Shown here piece by piece: positions 16,767 to 21,423 of a DNA stretch of 23,950 bases. Each line of letters opens with the position of its first letter. Position 1 is the stretch's first letter. The stretch comes from a virus. The notes beneath the pieces are model-generated. The model saw only the letters and a list, made by a program, of their open reading frames with translations, was not told the DNA's origin and did not search any database. The DNA is taken from positions 1-23,950 of the IMG/VR virus record IMGVR_UViG_3300008221_000030; one strand, written 5' to 3'. A program made the translations under genes and the position numbers.

Positions 16767-16796
16767 TTGTAATGCTCCCATATTGTCGCGTATACT
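16767..16796 (+). promoter_or_regulatory. Promoter-like block with no gene behind it
   Basis: TTGTAA (16767-16772) and TATACT (16791-16796) are 18 bp apart. In between, 16775-16795 carries CTCCCATATTGTC and GTATAC, nearly identical to the block at 16882-16900 that precedes the next gene. Transcription would reach the terminator at 16829-16867 without crossing an ORF. TATTGT at 16781-16786 is an alternative -10, which would move the start about 10 bases upstream. Confidence 0.5.
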
Positions 16797-16802
16797 TACT
16801 TT

Positions 16803-16867
16803 GTGCTCCGTAGGCACTTGGTGGTACGAAAAACCCTCGCAATTGACTAGTTGCGGGGGTTTTTTTT
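16803..16867 (+). ncRNA. Candidate phage small RNA with anti-leader loop
   Basis: Between the promoter-like block at 16767-16796 and a strong terminator there are about 65 bases without an ORF. The predicted RNA would begin with a small hairpin: GTGC (16803-16806), loop TCCGTAG (16807-16813), GCAC (16814-16817). The loop is the exact complement of CTACGGA. At least seven downstream leaders contain TACGGA just before their start codons, most as CTACGGAG. With G-U pairs, 7 to 11 contiguous pairs form at each site. A short single-stranded linker (TTGGTGGTACG) and the terminator hairpin follow. It could block ribosome binding to these mRNAs. Alternatives: the 3' UTR of the gene at 16599, or an inverted copy of the leader. 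The hairpin stem is only 4 bp. Seen: the sequence pattern; inferred: transcription and function. Confidence 0.4.
16829..16867 (+). terminator. Strong Rho-independent terminator
   Basis: ACCCTCGCAA (16833-16842) pairs with TTGCGGGGGT (16851-16860), with one G-T pair, across an 8-base loop. Five A on the left and eight T on the right can lengthen the stem, so it may work in both directions. Confidence 0.88.
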
Positions 16868-16874
16868 GTTTTAC

Positions 16875-16929
16875 TTGCCAACTCCCATATTGTCGTATAC
16901 AGTTGGACTTCAATTTTACTTTTACGGAG
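16875..16929 (+). promoter_or_regulatory. Promoter block and TACGGAG leader
   Basis: TTGCCA (16875-16880) is followed by the repeated block CTCCCATATTGTCGTATAC (16882-16900). TATACA at 16896-16901 or TATTGT at 16888-16893 could be the -10. The leader ends with TACGGAG (16923-16929), 7 bases before the ATG at 16937. Confidence 0.5.
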
Positions 16930-16936
16930 TACGAAC

Positions 16937-17158
16937 ATGCAGGATAAACAATTTGTTGATGGTTTAATGATTAAAAAAGCGAGCCCTAACGCGCCCGAGT
17001 GGATTAAGTGTAACGGATCTATCAAGCGCGAAGACCTCATACGTTGGCTAGGCGAGCAGTCTGGCGATTGGATTAATATCCAGATATGTGAGGGTAAATC
17101 GGGAAAATGGTATGCCGAGGTTGACAACTGGAAGCCGGAAAGCCAAGGTGGACAGTAA
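16937..17158 (+). CDS. Small conserved phage protein (FVDGLMIKKASPNAPEW family, 73 aa)
   Basis: The protein starts with FVDGLMIKKASPNAPEWIKC, continues with SIKREDLIRWLGEQ and a GDWINIQICEGKSGKWYAEVDNWKP end. This arrangement (a beta strand with D-G-L-x-x-K, N-A-P, a short helix, then W-x-N and S-x-x-G-K-x-Y-A-x-V-D-x-W-K-P) is a widespread small phage family. It is usually found near ssDNA-binding, recombination or polymerase genes and has no proven function. The pattern suggests a small mixed alpha/beta domain. The ATG has TACGGAG 7 bases upstream. The stop overlaps the next start by one base (TAATG), so the two genes are co-translated. Confidence 0.8.
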   Translation: MQDKQFVDGLMIKKASPNAPEWIKCNGSIKREDLIRWLGEQSGDWINIQICEGKSGKWYAEVDNWKPESQGGQ

Positions 17159-17373
17159 TGCCTTTGAAAAAAAGGCGCAATGAGTACGATCTAGCGACTA
17201 ATCTTTTGCTAAACATTAGCAAAGACGGGATGACTTGGAGTAAAGCTATAGAAGTTATCGAGACCCTAGTGTCGGAGCGCATTGAGGAACTGAATGCGGA
17301 TACGTTCAGTCGGTATAACGAAATCCAGTCCAAGCGTCTGCACGACGCTTGGTCCCGGGTACGCAAGGGCTAG
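17158..17373 (+). CDS. Hypothetical helical phage protein (71 aa)
   Basis: The ATG overlaps the upstream stop by one base. The product begins with a basic segment (MPLKKRRNEYD), followed by three predicted helices. The middle one is SKAIEVIETLVSERIEEL and the last carries SRYNEIQSKRLHDAWSRVRKG. No motif is recognised. Charge distribution and length are typical of phage early accessory proteins. Its neighbour downstream starts 2 bp after its stop, so genes 16937 to 17594 form a single translational chain. Confidence 0.65.
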   Translation: MPLKKRRNEYDLATNLLLNISKDGMTWSKAIEVIETLVSERIEELNADTFSRYNEIQSKRLHDAWSRVRKG

Positions 17374-17375
17374 TT

Positions 17376-17594
17376 ATGGATATTAATTCGGAAGAGTGGG
17401 ATAACATTCTCAGTGAAATGCACAAAATGTTGCCGCCTAATATGACGGATGCGCTCATTGTGGACGTTATCCATTTTATATTGGTGCAATACGATATCGA
17501 CTGGTCTCGCACACTGCGGCTCACGCACATCGTTAACGACCTACACGCCTCGCACACCGGTGAAAAGGTTGATAGCGCAAAAAAGTTACATTAA
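17376..17594 (+). CDS. Hypothetical phage protein (72 aa)
   Basis: The ATG at 17376 is 2 bp after the previous stop. A TTG nine codons upstream extends the frame but would overlap the previous gene without benefit. The product is acidic at the N-terminus (MDINSEEWDNILSEM), has a Pro-x-x-M-T-D-A turn, a hydrophobic helix (LIVDVIHFILVQYDIDW) too short and polar to be a clear membrane segment, and a histidine-rich C-terminal third (LTHIVNDLHASH). No family is recognised. A tight 3-helix fold is plausible. No ribosome-binding site is evident, which suggests coupling. Confidence 0.6.
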   Translation: MDINSEEWDNILSEMHKMLPPNMTDALIVDVIHFILVQYDIDWSRTLRLTHIVNDLHASHTGEKVDSAKKLH

Positions 17595-17604
17595 AAGAGG
17601 GCTT

Positions 17605-17931
17605 ATGATGCAAAAAGCACATTTACATTTAATAAAGTGGGGTTTAAAACGGGGTTACTCTGCGGCCGTATACGGCGAAGGTGAGTTTGACGGCGTCCAC
17701 TCTACTTACAAAAATATCAAAGACAACGTAGAGGCTTGCGACGAGGGGGAAATAATCTTAGTTAAGCCAAGCGTCAAGAAAGAAGGCAAGTGGGTAAGGG
17801 TCGCGAGTTTCGCGTATGTTCACGAGTACAATCAAGAGCCCGAGGAAAGCATCTACGATTACGCAATTAATGAGGTTTCAGAACAGTGGGCAAAGGATTA
17901 CGACGCCTCTAACGAGCGGCGGATTAACTAA
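17605..17931 (+). CDS. Hypothetical phage protein (108 aa)
   Basis: AAGAGGG ends just before the ATG pair at 17605/17608, which sets the start; the frame is open further upstream but inside the preceding gene. The N-terminal half has alternating strands (HLHLIKWGLKRGYSAAVYGEG), then GVHSTYKNIKDNVEACDEGEIILVKP, an alpha/beta pattern. The C-terminal part is acidic and helical (EPEESIYDYAINEVSEQWAKDYD). No catalytic motif is visible. The first 60 residues look like a small enzyme-free binding domain; I recognise no family. The next gene repeats the same leader (AAAAGAGGG before the start), so the two may be expressed at similar levels. Confidence 0.65.
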   Translation: MMQKAHLHLIKWGLKRGYSAAVYGEGEFDGVHSTYKNIKDNVEACDEGEIILVKPSVKKEGKWVRVASFAYVHEYNQEPEESIYDYAINEVSEQWAKDYDASNERRIN

Positions 17932-17945
17932 AAGAGGGTGTTGTG

Positions 17946-18128
17946 ATGGAAATCATTATGTCTATTTTGTTTTTAAGTGTTTTTTGTGTATTTGTATACG
18001 GTGCAGGATTGATAGTCTGCGACAAACAAGCCGCGTGGAATGCGCGGCATAAAACAAGGGGGAATAAAAAACCCGGCGAGCGGTGGCGTCGGGGGTTCCT
18101 GCTTCTCTCCGAGGAGTTTATAAAATAG
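17946..18128 (+). CDS. Small single-pass membrane protein (60 aa)
   Basis: AAAAGAGGG lies upstream of GTGATG; I take the ATG at 17946, with a GTG one codon earlier as alternative. Residues 2-25 (IIMSILFLSVFCVFVYGAGL) form a clear transmembrane helix preceded by one acidic residue. Residues 26-60 are strongly basic (ARHKTRGNKKPGERWRRG) and should be cytoplasmic by the positive-inside rule, so the N-terminus faces out. Proteins like this in phages include spanin-like, superinfection-exclusion and antiholin components, but no lipobox or signal cleavage site is seen, and lysis genes would normally sit with late genes. The function is unknown. Confidence 0.6.
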   Translation: MEIIMSILFLSVFCVFVYGAGLIVCDKQAAWNARHKTRGNKKPGERWRRGFLLLSEEFIK

Positions 18129-18209
18129 GGTAGATGAAGCTCCGGCCCCCATAGTTAGTATTCATTCCGGACAATTTACCTCACCACCGCATCTTTATCC
18201 CCCTCTGGG

Positions 18210-18260
18210 TTGACAAACTCCCATACCATATTCATACTGGCGCTTCACATATCTACGGAG
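18210..18260 (+). promoter_or_regulatory. Sigma70-like promoter and TACGGAG leader
   Basis: Perfect TTGACA (18210-18215), exactly 17 bp, CATACT (18233-18238). The spacer contains the repeated CTCCCATA word. The leader has TACGGAG at 18254-18260, seven bases before the TTG start at 18268. The preceding stretch 18129-18209 shows no ORF or RNA gene. Confidence 0.7.
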
Positions 18261-18267
18261 ATAGAAT

Positions 18268-18483
18268 TTGAAGCACTTATCAGACCTCGAAAACATTGTG
18301 TTTAAACTTCGAGTATTTATTATCCAGAACCGAAACCGTGACCGTGTCGCGGAACTATCCGGGCTTGCCCGTAACACCATCTCGGGCTTTGTAAATGACA
18401 AACATGAGATCCGATTCAAGAACTTAGTAGCAATTGATAAAGCCGTAACTCAAATTAAACTGACGAAGGAGTTTGTGAAATGA
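18268..18483 (+). CDS. Small Cro/XRE-like helix-turn-helix protein, TTG start (71 aa)
   Basis: Residues about 23-46 (NRDRVAELSGLARNTISG and the following turn) fit the helix-turn-helix of the Cro/CI/XRE family, with the A-x-x-S-G-L-x-x-x-T-I-S core. A further helix (RFKNLVAIDKAV) completes a minimal five-helix fold. It should bind operators as a dimer. The start must be TTG: the ORF contains no ATG at all, and TACGGAG is placed seven bases before TTG. A rare start keeps expression low, as is common for regulators. Its own promoter contains the repeated CTCCCATA word, so it may control itself and the other units. It overlaps the next gene by 4 bp. Confidence 0.75.
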   Translation: MKHLSDLENIVFKLRVFIIQNRNRDRVAELSGLARNTISGFVNDKHEIRFKNLVAIDKAVTQIKLTKEFVK

Positions 18484-18839
18484 TAGACCTTATACTGCGC
18501 CACGCCGATGAAGACGACAAGGATACTTTTTTACCCATTGTCCGCATAGATGAAGTTGAGGTCTATCGCGGCGAGTACCAGAACAGTTCTTTTAAGGCCC
18601 TGTATTGTTGCATGCGAGCCGCCGAGAACGCAGTAAAAGACAAGTTAACGGACATAGAGCAGGACTTAGATTTTAGGAATATAGACCTTATGCAAACAGA
18701 AGAAGGCAGGCAACTGGTGTGGAAAGTATTTGCCTGTCCAGATCACGGCGTTAAAGTGTCCACGCCGTCAAAAAACGATTGGCTTCGTTTGCAAAAAGAA
18801 TGCCCTGCAATTGAGCCGCCGGAAGGTGACGACGCATGA
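18480..18839 (+). CDS. Hypothetical acidic phage protein (119 aa)
   Basis: It starts in an ATGA overlap with the HTH gene. The N-terminal residues 1-35 alternate between hydrophobic and acidic (LILRHADEDDKDTFLPIVRID), followed by a helix with ALYCCMRAAENAVKDKL and an acidic middle part. Near residue 87 there is CPDHG and near 107 a KECPAIEPPEGDD tail. Three or four cysteines are present but not in a standard zinc-finger spacing. No family is recognised. The gene ends in another ATGA overlap, so genes 18268 to 19039 are translationally coupled. Confidence 0.65.
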   Translation: MIDLILRHADEDDKDTFLPIVRIDEVEVYRGEYQNSSFKALYCCMRAAENAVKDKLTDIEQDLDFRNIDLMQTEEGRQLVWKVFACPDHGVKVSTPSKNDWLRLQKECPAIEPPEGDDA

Positions 18840-19039
18840 TGATCAACGCTGTAGGACCTAACGGCAAGCGCAACCAGATGGCACTGGATGTGACGGAGAA
18901 ACAACTTAATGACTGGAAAAACGGCATGCTCATACAAGATGCCATGCCCAACCTAAACCCTGACGAACGGGAATTCTTGATCTCAGGCATGTTGCCCGAA
19001 GATTTTAATGCTTTATTTAATCCACTTGAGGAAACTTAA
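18836..19039 (+). CDS. Small conserved phage protein (IQDAMPNLNPDEREFLISG family, 67 aa)
   Basis: Residues about 16-60 carry ALDVTEKQLNDWKNGMLIQ, then DAMPNLNPDEREFLISG and LPEDFNALF. This pattern (a T-x-x-Q-x-x-x-W helix, G-x-L-I-Q-x-A-M-P, E-R-E-F-L-I-S-G, then a short terminal helix) is one of the commonest small phage protein families and occurs in phages of very different hosts. Its function is not known to me. The fold is probably three short helices. It is coupled to the gene before by a 4-bp overlap. The first two codons are ATGATG, and either could start. Confidence 0.8.
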   Translation: MMINAVGPNGKRNQMALDVTEKQLNDWKNGMLIQDAMPNLNPDEREFLISGMLPEDFNALFNPLEET

Positions 19040-19040
19040 A

Positions 19041-19325
19041 ATGTCCGTAAAAATCACGTTAGACCAGTATGAAGTAATGATGGCCCTCGGAGCTTACATG
19101 GAAAGAGAGTACGGAATAAGCGCCGATTTAAATGATCCCCTCGAATGGCCTACCTTCACCTACTCGACATACGAATACCCGTGGAAAAAACACAAAAATG
19201 GTCGTTTCGTTAAAGATCCGGACGGGCACAAACAAAAAGACTGGGACAAACAGACTGTTACTAGCCATACCGTAGAGTGGACTGAGATGGACGACCTGAC
19301 CGTGTATCTAAGTGGTACGGCATAA
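19041..19325 (+). CDS. Hypothetical phage protein (94 aa)
   Basis: I place the start at the ATG at 19041, 1 bp after the preceding stop, with GAGG at 19028-19031; longer versions would overlap the previous gene. The N-terminus has a helix (QYEVMMALGAYMEREYGISADL). The middle is rich in Trp, Tyr and Thr (WPTFTYSTYEYPWKKH), and the C-terminus has alternating Thr/Val segments (TSHTVEWTEMDDLTVYLSG), which looks like a beta hairpin. No motif is recognised. The stop shares one base with the next ORF. Confidence 0.6.
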   Translation: MSVKITLDQYEVMMALGAYMEREYGISADLNDPLEWPTFTYSTYEYPWKKHKNGRFVKDPDGHKQKDWDKQTVTSHTVEWTEMDDLTVYLSGTA

Positions 19326-19489
19326 TGGGACGCATGCCGTGCAGTATCACCGACGATCCCTACGCCGATGCCAGTGACTACTTTGAAGGCGAAGGCGTCT
19401 ACGCACCCTACCCCGAAGAAGAAGAAGACATCGACGACAAACCCACCCTCAACACCGGGCTCGGTCCACTTATCGCGCCACACGAATAA
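19325..19489 (+). CDS. Acidic micro-protein (54 aa)
   Basis: It begins in a TAATG overlap with the upstream stop. About a quarter of the residues are Asp or Glu, including a run of four Glu in PEEEEDIDD, with many Pro and Tyr and no predicted helix, so it is likely disordered. Highly acidic small phage proteins often act as DNA mimics or polymerase inhibitors, but nothing specific supports that here. The stop is followed directly by AAGGAG serving the next gene. Short length keeps the confidence moderate. Confidence 0.5.
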   Translation: MGRMPCSITDDPYADASDYFEGEGVYAPYPEEEEDIDDKPTLNTGLGPLIAPHE

Positions 19490-19502
19490 GGAGAACAAAC
19501 GC

Positions 19503-19655
19503 ATGATCTACCAACTCTATTTTACCTTCACGCTCTTTAACTCGCTCGCAATGTTCGCCGCGGCATACTACAAAAAAGATACAATCGGCGGCATACTATT
19601 CACGGCATCCGCATCATCTACCCTGTTTATCCTCCTCTATGCAATCTGGAGCTAA
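19503..19655 (+). CDS. Small protein with two transmembrane helices (50 aa)
   Basis: AAGGAG lies 8 bases before the ATG at 19503, the best ribosome-binding site of this cluster. Residues 3-22 (YQLYFTFTLFNSLAMFAAAY) and 28-49 (IGGILFTASASSTLFILLYAI) are two hydrophobic helices separated by a KKDT turn, giving both termini the same side with the turn in the cytoplasm. A two-helix hairpin of 50 residues is compatible with a class II-like mini holin or with a membrane-located exclusion factor, but no endolysin gene is adjacent and family recognition is lacking. It is the last gene before the terminator at 19714-19738. Confidence 0.6.
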   Translation: MIYQLYFTFTLFNSLAMFAAAYYKKDTIGGILFTASASSTLFILLYAIWS

Positions 19656-19713
19656 CCTTAACCCACGGTCTACCTGTCGGGGGATACCTCGTTTAGATCA
19701 CGAACCGCGGCTC

Positions 19714-19738
19714 AGGGCTCCTTTTTAGGGCCCTTTTT
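19714..19738 (+). terminator. Probable Rho-independent terminator
   Basis: AGGGC (19714-19718) pairs with GCCCT (19730-19734) across an 11-base loop, followed by four more T. The stem is short, but its position after a gene string and before noncoding DNA fits termination. Confidence 0.55.
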
Positions 19739-19748
19739 GCGTTAAATG

Positions 19749-19917
19749 GTTACGTTGTTACGCCGTTACCTATATAGAGTCAAAATTATAAAAAAATAAA
19801 AAAGGTAAAATATAGGTGTAACCGGTGTAACCGGTGTAACTTGGAGGCAGATGTCAGCAAACAAGAGGGTTGTAGCGGTGACATAAATGGTTACACGTCT
19901 TCAAATAAATATGTAAC
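19749..19917. repeat. Opposed short repeats: GTTAC x3, AT-rich core, GTAAC x3
   Basis: GTTAC occurs at 19749, 19757 and 19765 (8-bp period). After about 45 bp that are nearly all A and T, the reverse complement GTAAC occurs at 19818, 19827 and 19836 (9-bp period, full unit GGTGTAACC). Further single copies lie at 19890 (GTTAC) and 19913 (GTAAC). The symmetry resembles iterons around a DNA-unwinding element, or paired operator arrays. Confidence 0.75.
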
Positions 19918-20044
19918 TTTAGACAATATAAACGATTCTGCGTTAAGCCCTCTCAAAATTAAAAAGAAAAAGAAAAGAATAATACTTGGGTATATACATA
20001 CGGCGGGTTTTCAGTAAACTATCTTGCATTAACTGGAGAATAGT

Positions 20045-20677
20045 ATGGCGAAGAAAGCACTACCCAAGTCAGCCCCTGTTGTTGAAAAGAAAAGAGTTGG
20101 CCGACCTAAATCGAGTAAACAATCGGTACTTACAAGACGGCAGGAATTGTTTGTTAAAGAACTTGTAAGCAAAGACGGTCAGATAACTTTGCGCGAGGCC
20201 GCCATCAATGCCGGTTACCCTGCCGGATCTGCTCATACACGGGCTTACGAACTTACCAACCCCCATATATCCCCCCATGTCGTCAATGCCATTAAAAGCT
20301 ATCGCAATGAACTCGACGAGAAATTCGGCGTAACCTTTCAACGCCACCTGAGAGACTTACAGGGTATTCGAGACCTAGCCATAAAGAACGGCGCGTACTC
20401 TGCGGCGGTACAGGCCGAGTATCGTCGCGGTCAAGCGCACGGCGATATCTATGTAAGCAAGTCTGAAATACGCCACGGTAGTATCGACAGCATGAGCAAA
20501 GAAGAAGTTGAAAAAGCCCTCAATGAATTGAAGGATCAATATGCGCCAGTCACAATCGACATCACCCCCGAATCCGCAGACAATGCCGACAACCGCGACA
20601 AAGCGCGAGGCCGCATTCTATCTACAGATGAAGACGGCGGCGAAGACATCGAAGTTGAGGCGACTCATATTCACTAG
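20045..20677 (+). CDS. terS: Terminase small subunit (210 aa)
   Basis: DNA-recognition subunit of the packaging motor. After a basic leader (KKRVGRPKSSK), residues 30-80 contain LTRRQELFVKELVSKDG, then TLREAAINAGYPAGSAHTRA and YELTNPHISPHVVNAI. This is the helix-turn-helix layout of Terminase_2-type small subunits (A-A-x-x-A-G-Y followed by a Y-x-L-x-N-P segment). Residues 85-150 are helical and suited to oligomerisation, and SKSEIRHGSIDSMSKEEVEKAL near the C-terminus is typical of the end that contacts the large subunit. The start has CTGGAG upstream. No large subunit follows within the window, which is unusual for a phage; it may lie outside. The 3' end overlaps the nuclease ORF in another frame. 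Confidence 0.8.
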   Translation: MAKKALPKSAPVVEKKRVGRPKSSKQSVLTRRQELFVKELVSKDGQITLREAAINAGYPAGSAHTRAYELTNPHISPHVVNAIKSYRNELDEKFGVTFQRHLRDLQGIRDLAIKNGAYSAAVQAEYRRGQAHGDIYVSKSEIRHGSIDSMSKEEVEKALNELKDQYAPVTIDITPESADNADNRDKARGRILSTDEDGGEDIEVEATHIH

Positions 20678-21005
20678 GATTGAGTCCACCGCAGTCCCGG
20701 GGGTACCCGACCTTTTGATCTGCGACGAAGCGGGCCTGTTCCATATGGTGGAGTTGAAGTTTATTACGGGCAATGCCGTTAGCCTCAGACCCCACCAAGT
20801 TAGTTGGCTTACAAAGCACGGCGGTAGTAGTAGTTGGATACTGGTAAAGAAACAAAAGAACAATTTAGAGAAATCAGAACTGCACATATACCGCGCCGAT
20901 CAGGCTATCGACGTTAAACTTGACGGTCTTAAAACTGAACCGGCAATGATTCAAGTACAACCCTTCAACTGGCACGACGTGTTTAGCTTGATTTGTCCAC
21001 TTTAA
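20541..21005 (+). CDS. PD-(D/E)XK nuclease, VRR-NUC / resolvase-like (up to 154 aa)
   Basis: The core begins near residue 40. RIEST supplies Glu48, PGVPDLLI supplies Asp57, and VELK supplies Glu71 and Lys73, giving the D-x13-E-x-K catalytic signature. LRPHQVSWL with Gln86 follows and WILVKK forms the next strand. This is the pattern of small VRR-NUC-type nucleases of phages, thought to cut Holliday junctions or other branched DNA before packaging. The ATG at 20541 has AAGGA five bases upstream, so I use it, although it gives a 137-bp overlap with the terminase gene in the +1 frame. ATGs at 20583 or 20628 would keep the whole catalytic core. The first 38 residues look like unconstrained overlap-coded sequence. 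Confidence 0.75.
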   Translation: MRQSQSTSPPNPQTMPTTATKREAAFYLQMKTAAKTSKLRRLIFTRIESTAVPGVPDLLICDEAGLFHMVELKFITGNAVSLRPHQVSWLTKHGGSSSWILVKKQKNNLEKSELHIYRADQAIDVKLDGLKTEPAMIQVQPFNWHDVFSLICPL

Positions 21006-21043
21006 TCGCATACTATCGTATATCTAATAACTTACTTACGGAG
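21002..21043 (+). promoter_or_regulatory. Operator/promoter block and TACGGAG leader
   Basis: TCGCATACTA (21006-21015) is the exact inverse of the TAGTATGCGA word found at 21384 and 22003. ATAC and GTAT around TATC (21010-21021) form a dyad. TATATC at 21019-21024 may be the -10. TACGGAG at 21037-21043 is the ribosome-binding leader, six bases before the ATG at 21050. Confidence 0.45.
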
Positions 21044-21049
21044 TATCCA

Positions 21050-21220
21050 ATGCTTAAACTATTTGAAATGTTGCGCGACTTTCTAAACAAACCTTATATA
21101 TCACCGCCGGAAGAACCTATTGAGCCTACGGTCAATGTTGCACCCCCTCGTAAACCAAAAACAAAAACAAAAGCAAAGGCAAAGGCTAAACCTCGGTCGG
21201 GCCTCAAGGCGGTTAAATAA
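21050..21220 (+). CDS. Micro-protein with amphipathic helix and Lys/Ala basic tail (56 aa)
   Basis: The start is fixed by TACGGAG at 21037-21043. Residues 1-14 (MLKLFEMLRDFLNK) form an amphipathic helix. Residues 18-35 are Pro/Glu-rich, and residues 33-56 are a tail of alternating Lys with Thr or Ala (KTKTKAKAKAKPRSGLK), like histone H1 or nucleoid-protein tails. The layout suggests a DNA- or RNA-binding tail on a small helical anchor. The next ORF begins one base into the stop and has the same layout (hydrophobic helix, Pro-rich linker, basic tail), so they may be partners or diverged copies. No family is recognised. Confidence 0.55.
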   Translation: MLKLFEMLRDFLNKPYISPPEEPIEPTVNVAPPRKPKTKTKAKAKAKPRSGLKAVK

Positions 21221-21333
21221 TGTTTTTGCTTAATTTAATAGCGCGATTGTTATACGGTTCGGAGGCGGTTGACGAAATTAATAAGGCCCCGCCACCAAAA
21301 AAGAAAGCACCGCGAAAGCGAAAGCGAAGGTAG
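21220..21333 (+). CDS. Micro-protein with hydrophobic helix and Arg/Lys tail (37 aa)
   Basis: It starts in a TAATG overlap with the preceding stop and ends 16 bp before a strong terminator. Residues 1-12 (MFLLNLIARLLY) are a hydrophobic or amphipathic helix; residues 24-37 (PPPKKKAPRKRKRR) are an extreme basic tail. It shares the architecture of the previous gene. It is very short, but its snug fit between the coupled start and the terminator favours a real gene. Binding to nucleic acid or to the inner membrane surface is plausible by composition only. Confidence 0.5.
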   Translation: MFLLNLIARLLYGSEAVDEINKAPPPKKKAPRKRKRR

Positions 21334-21349
21334 CCTGCTTAAAATAAAT

Positions 21350-21375
21350 AGCCCGTTTAGTTGACGGGCTTTTTT
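21350..21375 (+). terminator. Rho-independent terminator (copy 1 of a duplicated module)
   Basis: AGCCCGT (21350-21356) pairs perfectly with ACGGGCT (21364-21370), loop TTAGTTG, followed by five T. Nearly the same hairpin recurs at 21968-21993. Confidence 0.9.
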
Positions 21376-21382
21376 ATGTGCA

Positions 21383-21415
21383 GTAGTATGCGACTTCACC
21401 CATATTAACTACGGA
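21383..21415 (+). promoter_or_regulatory. Operator/promoter block and TACGGA leader
   Basis: GTAGTATGCGA (21383-21393) is identical to 22002-22012. CCCATATT (21399-21406) may hold the -10. TACGGA at 21410-21415 lies eight bases before the ATG at 21424; the last G of the usual TACGGAG is T here. Confidence 0.45.
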
Positions 21416-21423
21416 TTAATAAA

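Larger units (their letters stand above)
19656..20044. other. Noncoding region with opposed iteron-like repeats
   Basis: This 389-bp stretch has no ORF of more than about 12 codons. It contains the terminator at 19714-19738, a GTTAC/GTAAC repeat cluster at 19749-19917 around an AT-rich core, an A-rich purine tract at about 19956-19981 and a promoter-like TATACATACGGCGGG at 19993-20007, similar to the sequence after 23855. It ends with CTGGAG nine bases before the terminase start. A replication origin or a regulatory hub for the terminase gene are the two readings. Confidence 0.55.

Noticed and set aside
17816-18052. Open frame of 78 codons overlapping the genes at 17605 and 17946
   Set aside because: Out-of-frame shadow of two better supported ORFs, both with AGAGGG ribosome-binding sites.
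18129-18209. tRNA or riboswitch in the gap before the Cro-like gene
   Set aside because: No cloverleaf, TTCRA arm or long conserved stem can be made by eye; only promoter elements at the right end are supportable.
19814-19844. Tandem GGTGTAACC copies as a CRISPR array
   Set aside because: The units are 9 bp and adjacent with no spacers of CRISPR length; they belong to the opposed repeat cluster.
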